From positions 1-44,594 of the forward strand of contig CABYBK010000006.1 of NCBI GenBank assembly GCA_902517245.1: a DNA stretch of 44,594 bases. The letters run 5' to 3'. The stretch's first letter is position 1, and each line of letters begins with the position of its first letter. Under the pieces are notes generated by a model. The model had not been told where the DNA came from, ran no database searches, and saw only the letters and a list, made by a program, of their open reading frames with translations. The DNA comes from an uncultured Bacteroidota bacterium (GTDB taxonomy: Bacteria > Bacteroidota > Bacteroidia > Flavobacteriales > Flavobacteriaceae). This document shows, one piece after another, positions 37,927-44,594 of the stretch. Both the position numbers and the translations under genes were made by a program.

Positions 37927-38295
37927 TTATTGTCTAACAACATTTTGGCCTCGTAGCATAACTGAATAGTGCACTTGATTACGGCTCAAGAGGTTGCAGG
38001 TTTGAATCCTGCCGAGGTCACATATAAACAAAGGGCTCACGTAAAGTGGGTCTTTTTTTTTACCCCTCCAACTCACAAAAAGCTCACAAAAAAGCCTATT
38101 TTTTGGGTCTAAAAACCCGTAAAACGATTTAATCCAATTTTTGATTTTAACCATATTTGGAGAAAGCCAAACAAAGTAGAAGAAAAGAGAAAGACCAATT
38201 GCATTAATATAGTCTGCATTTACAATGTTAAGAATTATTAAAGCTATACATCCTATACCAGTTATATATCCAACAATAATCCAAAATTTGCTCAT
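37927..38295 (-). CDS. Small membrane protein ORF; C-terminal part reads antisense through a terminator and the tRNA and is probably not native
   Basis: N-terminal TM-like region (ADYINAIGLSLFFYFVWLS) resembles ORF 35767..35955; the tail GRIQTCNLLSRNQVHYSVMLRG is antisense tRNA-Arg. Confidence 0.35.
   Translation of the reverse strand: MSKFWIIVGYITGIGCIALIILNIVNADYINAIGLSLFFYFVWLSPNMVKIKNWIKSFYGFLDPKNRLFCELFVSWRGKKKDPLYVSPLFICDLGRIQTCNLLSRNQVHYSVMLRGQNVVRQ
37947..38020 (+). tRNA. tRNA-Arg (anticodon ACG), atypical D/T loops
   Basis: Manual fold: GGCCTCG/CGAGGTC acceptor, D-stem GCAT/GTGC, anticodon stem CTTGA/TCAAG with loop TTACGGC (ACG), T-stem GCAGG/CCTGC with loop TTTGAAT. Confidence 0.85.
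38031..38061 (+). terminator. Probable terminator after tRNA-Arg
   Basis: GGGCTCAC-GTAAA-GTGGGTCT (wobble-containing stem) followed by a long T tract. Confidence 0.65.
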
Positions 38296-38322
38296 GTTGT
38301 AAATATAACATAGATACAGCTT

Positions 38323-38349
38323 AAAAAAAAACCCTCCGCATAGGAGGGT
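38323..38349 (-). terminator. Intrinsic terminator for the 38374..39153 gene
   Basis: Minus strand ACCCTCC-TATGC-GGAGGGT followed by a T tract. Confidence 0.85.
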
Positions 38350-38373
38350 GATTTAGTTTAAAGCTTCATTTAA

Positions 38374-39153
38374 TTACCATGCAAAATGAACTAATTCCAT
38401 ATTCATAGTTCCGTGAAATTTCCTACTTGCTGTTCCATATTTTGCCGCCATTTCTTCAGCAAAAGTTGGATTCCATTCAACTTCCGGTGCATCAGGGTTT
38501 AATATTTCAGTTATTATATGGGTAACAGGTTTATAAGCATTTTCAGTACGATCAACAATTTCATTTAATTCCCAATAAAGTCTTGACTTTGATTCTTTAT
38601 GATAGGGTGCAAAAAATTTATTTTCAAAATCCACATAGTCTTCGTTCAATTGTTCTACGCCAATATATTTTGCATTAATTCCTGTTGCAGGTGCTGCTCC
38701 ATCAGCAAGAAAAGCTCCCAATCCTTTATTGGTATACATGACTGATTTATTACGATATTTATTGCCCATAGTTTGTTGGGTATATTTTTTAACAATGGAT
38801 CTTTTAGTTTTACCTTTATGAGCAACTTTGATTTCGTTTTCCCACCATTCGGTAGATTTAGAGCTCATCTCTTTCATCTGCTCTTCATTAGCGTAAATAT
38901 TATAAATTAAATAATCTGCCCAACCCTTATTTTCCTCTGTTGGTAAAACTTTCCATACAAACCAAGCAATTTGTTTACCTTCTTTTACTTGTTTTTCTTT
39001 TATAGTTTTCCAAAACCCTTCAAAATCTACATACTCATTATCGAGCCCTTCGTTTAATGTAACTTCTTCTATTTGACGATAGACAGAAGACCAATCTTGA
39101 GCTTGGAGACTAATAGATAGAATAAAAATAGTTGCAATAAATAACTTCTTCAT
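38374..39153 (-). CDS. Secreted hypothetical protein
   Basis: Signal peptide MKKLFIATIFILSISLQAQ; 259 aa; own terminator. Confidence 0.8.
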   Translation of the reverse strand: MKKLFIATIFILSISLQAQDWSSVYRQIEEVTLNEGLDNEYVDFEGFWKTIKEKQVKEGKQIAWFVWKVLPTEENKGWADYLIYNIYANEEQMKEMSSKSTEWWENEIKVAHKGKTKRSIVKKYTQQTMGNKYRNKSVMYTNKGLGAFLADGAAPATGINAKYIGVEQLNEDYVDFENKFFAPYHKESKSRLYWELNEIVDRTENAYKPVTHIITEILNPDAPEVEWNPTFAEEMAAKYGTASRKFHGTMNMELVHFAW

Positions 39154-39304
39154 TTTAATAAATTTATGATTAATAATACTCCTAAGATATAGAGAATGGA
39201 TTACATATCAAATCCCACACACTTGTTTCAATAGAAAAACAGTTTTCTTAAACCCATGCCCATGTTTTAGGTTTAATGCAATTTTATTTTATATTTTAGA
39301 TTAA

Positions 39305-39610
39305 ATGAAAAAATTAATTCTATTTTTTTTTCTTGTATTTCTAAACAGTTGTTCAACCAACGAAGACGATATCGTAGACTCTGATATAGGTTGGTTTTTT
39401 ACAGTACTGAATGATTGTAAAGACCCATCTGCTCCTGCCGCTACTAATTATTGTGTATCTAAAAAAACTTATGACTACCTGGTTAATGATTACCCCGATG
39501 GTGTTAGTTGCGAATATCTAGTGTTTACAGATATTAATGGTGTAAGTCAATCAGGCTATGTTGTAGCTTATGGTTTTTCTGATAACTGTGAAAATTATAA
39601 AAGTTTTTAA
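39305..39610 (+). CDS. Small hypothetical lipoprotein
   Basis: Lipobox-like LFFFLVFLNSCS; cysteine-containing mature domain. Confidence 0.65.
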   Translation: MKKLILFFFLVFLNSCSTNEDDIVDSDIGWFFTVLNDCKDPSAPAATNYCVSKKTYDYLVNDYPDGVSCEYLVFTDINGVSQSGYVVAYGFSDNCENYKSF

Positions 39611-39681
39611 TACTCGTACTTTAGATAAATAAAACATTCTAATTTGAAATGAAAAAGGTCTCTAAATATCATAGATTCTTT

Positions 39682-40065
39682 TTAATTTGAAATCTTCTTT
39701 TGTTTGACGAATTTATATACAAGTAAAATCCAACCAAAAATTAAAAAACATCCACCTATTGGGGTAATGGGACCTAGCCAGCTAAGTTCGATATTGACTA
39801 TCGACTGAATTGATAAAAGGAAAATACTAAAGGAAAAAAATATTGTGCCTACAATAAAAAAAATAGCAATCCATTTTTTTTCTTCAATTGATAATATTGA
39901 TAATATCAATAGTGCAAGTCCGTGATACATCATATACCTAAGACCTACATCAATCGATTCAATGGCTGTATAAGGAAGTATTTTTTTTAAAGCATGGCTA
40001 TTAAAAGCACCAATGATTACAGATAATAATGCAAATAATGCTCCAAATAACTTATCTATTTTCAC
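39682..40065 (-). CDS. DUF423-family membrane protein, copy 1
   Basis: GAFNSHALKKIL, RYMMYHGLALLIL, WLGPITPIGG. Confidence 0.88.
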   Translation of the reverse strand: MKIDKLFGALFALLSVIIGAFNSHALKKILPYTAIESIDVGLRYMMYHGLALLILSILSIEEKKWIAIFFIVGTIFFSFSIFLLSIQSIVNIELSWLGPITPIGGCFLIFGWILLVYKFVKQKKISN

Positions 40066-40116
40066 AATTTAAAATTTCAAAATAACCATTTGTCCATATT
40101 GATTACTTGGATGAAT

Positions 40117-40485
40117 TTAATGAAAACCAGCTTTTATTAAAAATAAAATCCACCCAACGATAAGGAAAGTTCCTCCAATTGGTGTAATTGGGCCTAACCA
40201 TTTTAGTTTGATTTTAAAAAAAGATTGAAGCGATAGAAAGAAAATACTAAATGAAAAAAGTAATACTCCAAAAACAAAGAATATTGCAACCCATATTTTT
40301 TCTTCAAACGGCATAATAGCTAATATCAACAATGCTAGTCCATGATACATCATGTACCTAACTCCCACCTCAAAAGATTGTAATTCAGCTTCTGAAAGAG
40401 ATTTTCTTAGTGAATGAGCACCAAAAGCTCCTAGGATTACAGAAAACATAGTAAAAACAATCCCGAAAAACTCGATGAATTTCAT
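40117..40485 (-). CDS. DUF423-family membrane protein, copy 2
   Basis: GAFGAHSLRKSL, RYMMYHGLALLIL, WLGPITPIGGTFLI; paralogue of neighbouring gene. Confidence 0.9.
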   Translation of the reverse strand: MKFIEFFGIVFTMFSVILGAFGAHSLRKSLSEAELQSFEVGVRYMMYHGLALLILAIMPFEEKIWVAIFFVFGVLLFSFSIFFLSLQSFFKIKLKWLGPITPIGGTFLIVGWILFLIKAGFH

Positions 40486-40549
40486 GTTAAGTAAAGTTTT
40501 ATTTAAAAAATATTTTGTTACTGTAATTGATGCAAACCATCATAAAAGT

Positions 40550-40891
40550 TTATAAATAATATAGACCAATTATTACACCAATAAACCCTCCAATTAGCAA
40601 TGCTACAATCATAACAATATTTGAGGTTTTTTTATCTGAATAAAGTTTTGAGGCTAACCGATTTAAAAAATCAAGTTGTTTTGGATAAATTGATTTATCA
40701 TCTAATGATCTATATATTTTTAGTGCTTTTTGAATAATAATTATTCCTAAAATTTCTAACAGGATAACTGCTAATAAGAAATAAATTTGAGTTTTTGAAT
40801 CACCAGGATTAGCTAATAGAATTATAATACCAGAAAAAATAGCTAGATAGGCATAAATTATAGTTTTCCAAAAGTCTTTCTTAGTTTTCAT
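40550..40891 (-). CDS. Hypothetical membrane protein
   Basis: Three to four hydrophobic segments. Confidence 0.6.
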   Translation of the reverse strand: MKTKKDFWKTIIYAYLAIFSGIIILLANPGDSKTQIYFLLAVILLEILGIIIIQKALKIYRSLDDKSIYPKQLDFLNRLASKLYSDKKTSNIVMIVALLIGGFIGVIIGLYYL

Positions 40892-40963
40892 TTAATGGAA
40901 TTCAAGTGAAATATATCAATATCAATATATTAGTGTTAAATTAACGAATAATATTATGATTCT

Positions 40964-42403
40964 GTGACTCTCATTTTAAAAATATTTAAAAACAATAATT
41001 ATTTAAAGATACTTGTCTTTTCAATTTTATTGAACTCCTGTTCATCTAATGAAAAATCAAAAATTTACTCTGAAGAAATACAGACTCTCGTAAATTATGT
41101 TCAAGATAAAAGTGATTTTAATTATACGATAAAGGACACCATAAAATATAATGGTGCTTCATTATACAGGATTAAAATGGATTCTGGAAACTGGTTAACT
41201 AAAGAATTGGTTAATGAGCCTTTATGGTGGCACTGGATTGATGTTGTAGTACCAGACTCAATAGATACGTCCGCATCATTACTTTTTATAGGTGGTGGAT
41301 CTAAATTTGAAAATGGTATTTTTTTAGACAGTCTGTCTGTACAAAAAGCGATTGATACAAAATCGATAATTAGCCATGTAAGCAACATACCTTTTCAGCC
41401 ACTAAAATTTCATTCAAGTGATTCTATTGAACGTTATGAGGACAATATAATCGCATATGGTTGGAATCAGTTTCTTCAAGGAGGAGCCAAAAAAGGGGAT
41501 GTTGAGTGGTTAGCAAGGTTTCCAATGACTCGTGCAGTAGTGAGAGCGATGGATGTAATTCAAGAGATCACATCCAGTAAAGAAAATGCTGTAAAAAAGT
41601 TTTTTATTTCCGGAGCGTCAAAAAGAGGTTGGACCACATGGACTACAGCCGCAGTAGATAATAGAGTTATGGGCATGGCTCCATTGGTAATTGATCTTTT
41701 AAATTTAGTCCCTTCTTTTGATCATCATTATAAGGTTTATGGTGATTGGACACCAGCTGTTAATGATTATGTTGAATTTCAAATTATGGATTGGATGAAT
41801 ACAAAAGAATTTAAAAAACTCATGAACTACGTTGAACCTTATCAATTCAAGGAGCTTTTCACAATGCCTAAATTAATTGTAAATGGCACTATTGATGAAT
41901 TTTTCGTGACAGATTCATGGAAATTTTATTGGGAAGATATTCCTGATAAAAAATATCTTCAATATGTTCCAAATGGAAATCATGGCTTAACAGAGGGTTA
42001 TCGATATCAAAATGTCTTTTCCTTTTACGACAGACTTATTCATTCCAGAGATTTACCACAAATGAAGTGGCATATTGAAAAAGATGTATTTCACTTAGAT
42101 TTAGGAATAGATGCACCTCATAATATTAGCCTTTGGAAGATAAATAATCCAAATTCAAGAGATTTTAGAATATGGGAAGTTGGTAGAAATTGGAAAAAAA
42201 TAGTGGTAGAAAATAATAAATCAGGTAAGTATGAGATTACAGCTCCAATAGATGAAGGCTTTACTGCTTCACTTGTTGAGGTTGTTTTTTATCCAGATTC
42301 TGGAGCACCAATAACCTTAACTACAGGGACTCAGGTTTTACCTAATAAATATTCATTTTCATCATATGAATCAAAAATTAAAACAAAAGAGGAGGGTAAA
42401 TAA
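40964..42403 (+). CDS. PhoPQ-activated pathogenicity-related (PqaA) family lipoprotein, alpha/beta-hydrolase-like
   Basis: Lipobox LNSCSS; WWHWIDVVVPD; FFISGASKRGWTTWTTAAVDNRVMGMAPLVIDLLN; IVNGTIDEFF; VPNGNHGL. Confidence 0.88.
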   Translation: MTLILKIFKNNNYLKILVFSILLNSCSSNEKSKIYSEEIQTLVNYVQDKSDFNYTIKDTIKYNGASLYRIKMDSGNWLTKELVNEPLWWHWIDVVVPDSIDTSASLLFIGGGSKFENGIFLDSLSVQKAIDTKSIISHVSNIPFQPLKFHSSDSIERYEDNIIAYGWNQFLQGGAKKGDVEWLARFPMTRAVVRAMDVIQEITSSKENAVKKFFISGASKRGWTTWTTAAVDNRVMGMAPLVIDLLNLVPSFDHHYKVYGDWTPAVNDYVEFQIMDWMNTKEFKKLMNYVEPYQFKELFTMPKLIVNGTIDEFFVTDSWKFYWEDIPDKKYLQYVPNGNHGLTEGYRYQNVFSFYDRLIHSRDLPQMKWHIEKDVFHLDLGIDAPHNISLWKINNPNSRDFRIWEVGRNWKKIVVENNKSGKYEITAPIDEGFTASLVEVVFYPDSGAPITLTTGTQVLPNKYSFSSYESKIKTKEEGK

Positions 42404-42449
42404 ATCTGGATATTATTATTTATTTAGTTGGTATAGAAAGTAAGAAATT

Positions 42450-43595
42450 TTAAACTTTAGTATTATATATATCTTTAACCTTAGAACAACTCAATTGCTC
42501 CATAATTTGGGTTAATTGCGTTTTAAGCATTGATATGGTGTGATATCCTCCCTTTTTCCCTAAAGCTGACACACCATACATAAAAGTTCGTCCCATAAAA
42601 CTAAAATCAACACCAGTTGACATAACTCGAGCCACATCAGCACCACCTCGGATTCCACTATCCATCATCAAAGTTATTCTATCCTTATACAAAGGCGCTA
42701 TAGTTTTTATAGAATCAATAGTTGCTTGGCCGACATCTACTTGGCGTCCACCATGATTTGATACAATTACTCCGTCCAACCCTAATTGACAAGCCATTTC
42801 TACGTCTTGAATGGACTCAGCTCCTTTTAAAACAAGTTTTCCTTTCCATAAATCACGAATCTTTTTAATTTTTTCTTCATTCAGTCGACCTGAAAAAGTA
42901 GCATCCATAAATTTAGCCAATTGACTAAGGTTTAATTTTTTTGGCATGTAAGGTTTTAATGTTTCAAAACTTGGCTGCCCATTAATAATAGTTTGAAATA
43001 ACCAATGAGGTCGTTTAATTGCATTAATAATATTTGTGAGTGTCATTTTAGGAGGCATAGATAGTCCGTTACGAATATCTCTAGGCCGATAACCAAAAGA
43101 GGGAACATCTGCAAGTATAACTAGAACAGGACATTCAGCTACTTCAGCTCTTTTTAAAATATCCTTAGTAACACTTTCTTCAGCTGGATGATATAGTTGA
43201 AACCACGCTTTACCTTCAGTGATTTCTGCAATCCTCTCGATGCTTGCAGTTGTAACAGTACTTAAAACGAAGGGAACATTGTGATCGAATGCCGCCTTGG
43301 CTAATATTTCAGGTGACTTTGGCCACATAAGTCCCTGTAAACCAATTGGTGAAATACCAAAAGGTGCATCATAAATATGTCCAAAAAGTTCTGCTTTTAA
43401 GCTTGGTTTATCATAATCCACCAAATATTTAGGCTTAAGCTCAATATCTCGAATCCTTTGTGTATTTTTTTTCAGATTCACATCATCATTACAACCACCA
43501 TCCAAATATTCAAATGCAAACTTTGGAATTTTAGATCTAGATCGCTCCCGTAAGTCAGCCACCGAAGGATATTTATGATTTATATCATTTTTCAT
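42450..43595 (-). CDS. FMN-dependent alpha-hydroxy-acid oxidase / L-lactate dehydrogenase family
   Basis: PKFAFEYLDGGCNDDVNLKKN, APFGISPIGLQGL, LKGAESIQDVEMACQLGLDGVIVSNHGGRQVD, MMDSGIRGGADVARVMSTGVDFSFMGR. Confidence 0.93.
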   Translation of the reverse strand: MKNDINHKYPSVADLRERSRSKIPKFAFEYLDGGCNDDVNLKKNTQRIRDIELKPKYLVDYDKPSLKAELFGHIYDAPFGISPIGLQGLMWPKSPEILAKAAFDHNVPFVLSTVTTASIERIAEITEGKAWFQLYHPAEESVTKDILKRAEVAECPVLVILADVPSFGYRPRDIRNGLSMPPKMTLTNIINAIKRPHWLFQTIINGQPSFETLKPYMPKKLNLSQLAKFMDATFSGRLNEEKIKKIRDLWKGKLVLKGAESIQDVEMACQLGLDGVIVSNHGGRQVDVGQATIDSIKTIAPLYKDRITLMMDSGIRGGADVARVMSTGVDFSFMGRTFMYGVSALGKKGGYHTISMLKTQLTQIMEQLSCSKVKDIYNTKV

Positions 43596-43948
43596 AGATG
43601 TGATTCGTTTAAATCATAAATCTTATCCATAAGGACCCATTTAACCCCGGGCTTTGAATTTGGAAGTGACTGTTGAAATTGCCACATAAGAGTTTCCCAT
43701 TCTACTACTTTTGGGTTACTATTATCTAGTCTAGCTTTTTTATTAAACGAAAATGATTTATCAACTTCTAGAATCATAAAAAGCCTATTTCCTGTACAGA
43801 ATATCTCAGCATTTATAATCCCTGAATCTTTAAGACTTTTATTTATTTCTGGCCATACGTTTTTATGATACTCTACATAAGCATCTATCTTTTCTTTTTC
43901 ATCTTTTAGATCCAATGCCAAACAATATTTTTCCAACTTATCAGCCAT
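43592..43948 (-). CDS. L-rhamnose/L-fucose mutarotase-family protein
   Basis: CLALDLKDEKEKIDAYVEYHKNVWPEINKSLKDSGI...IFCTGNRLFMILEVD; WQFQQSLPNSKPGVKWVLMDKIYDL. Confidence 0.88.
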   Translation of the reverse strand: MADKLEKYCLALDLKDEKEKIDAYVEYHKNVWPEINKSLKDSGIINAEIFCTGNRLFMILEVDKSFSFNKKARLDNSNPKVVEWETLMWQFQQSLPNSKPGVKWVLMDKIYDLNESHL

Positions 43949-44594
43949 TATCTTTTATACTTAAATGCCCTGTCTAAATGTGTATATCCACCATCTACAT
44001 ACAATAATTGACCCGTGGTGTGACTGGATCTTTCTGAGAGTAAAAATGCAACAGCATTAGCAATTTCAGTTGTTGTTGTCATGCGCTGTTCTAAAGGAAT
44101 TTTATCTGTTATGGATTTCAACTTTTCTTTTGGATTTTTGAAAGTCTTAATCCATTTTTCATAAAGCGGGGTATAACATTCAGCAACAATGATAGAGTTT
44201 ACTCGAATCCCATAGGGTAATAGCTCAATCGCCCATTCCCTTGTCAGAGCATTACGTCCTCCATTAGCTGCCGCATAACCTGATGTTCCTCCTTGCCCAG
44301 TGTCCGCAACTTTGGAACTAATATTTACAATTACACCTTTATTCTTCTTAAGTTCAGGCAATACCAAATGTCCCATCATGTAATAATGAGTTAAATTACG
44401 TTTAATTGACTCCATAAATTCAACATAATTCCCAGATTCTAATCCAATACTATCATTAATGCCCGCATTATTTACAAGACCATCAATTCGACCATACTTT
44501 TCCAAAATCTCTTTAACAGCTATTTCACATTGCTTAGGTTCTGTTAATTCCGCAAATGCATAACCAACTTTTAGATTCTTTTTTTTAACCTCAA
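43948..44594 (-). CDS. SDR-family oxidoreductase (L-fucose dehydrogenase-like), N-terminus beyond window
   Basis: YGRIDGLVNNAGIND, VNISSKVADTGQGGTSGYAAANGGRNALTREWA, YGIRVNSI, TTGQLLYVDGGYTHLDRA; frame stays open to the window edge. Confidence 0.9.
   Translation of the reverse strand, partial: EVKKKNLKVGYAFAELTEPKQCEIAVKEILEKYGRIDGLVNNAGINDSIGLESGNYVEFMESIKRNLTHYYMMGHLVLPELKKNKGVIVNISSKVADTGQGGTSGYAAANGGRNALTREWAIELLPYGIRVNSIIVAECYTPLYEKWIKTFKNPKEKLKSITDKIPLEQRMTTTTEIANAVAFLLSERSSHTTGQLLYVDGGYTHLDRAFKYKR

Overview
This 44.6-kb AT-rich window looks like a chromosomal segment of a marine Flavobacteriia/Bacteroidota genome. That placement is an inference from gene content, TAnnTTTG-type promoter boxes and small Bacteroidetes-type genes. 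From 1 to about 35 kb it is mostly housekeeping: panB end, RluA, a leuA-leuC-leuD-leuA2-leuB operon, msrA, PAP2, MATE, M28 peptidase, an orphan response regulator coupled to MscS, grpE-dnaJ, mnmD, ilvE, crcB, an OM beta-barrel-glnK-amtB operon, amidohydrolase, purU, pyrF, prfA, YceI, purM, and divergent glutamine synthetases GSIII and GSII. From about 35.5 to 41 kb the sequence becomes accessory-like: small membrane proteins, short lipoproteins, a BspA/DUF285-type repeat protein, coding remnants, an atypical tRNA-Arg(ACG) and tandem DUF423 genes. From 41 to 44.6 kb there is a PqaA-family lipoprotein and the end of a probable deoxysugar (fucose/rhamnose) catabolic operon. The best lead for something undescribed is a shared two-part GC-rich element (CCCTA-N6-TAGGGg-TTAA, then GGGGG(G)T about 65 bp later). 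It occurs with nearly the same spacing upstream of both the porin-glnK-amtB operon and the GSIII/GSII divergent pair, which suggests a nitrogen-regulon operator. Other leads are a tRNA-Arg with an apparent A19-U56 replacement of the conserved G19-C56 tertiary pair, a duplicated 29-bp coding remnant preceding two lipoprotein genes, and a GAFTSA AAA+ response regulator with no DNA-binding domain. All functional calls come from reading sequence only; no searches were run.
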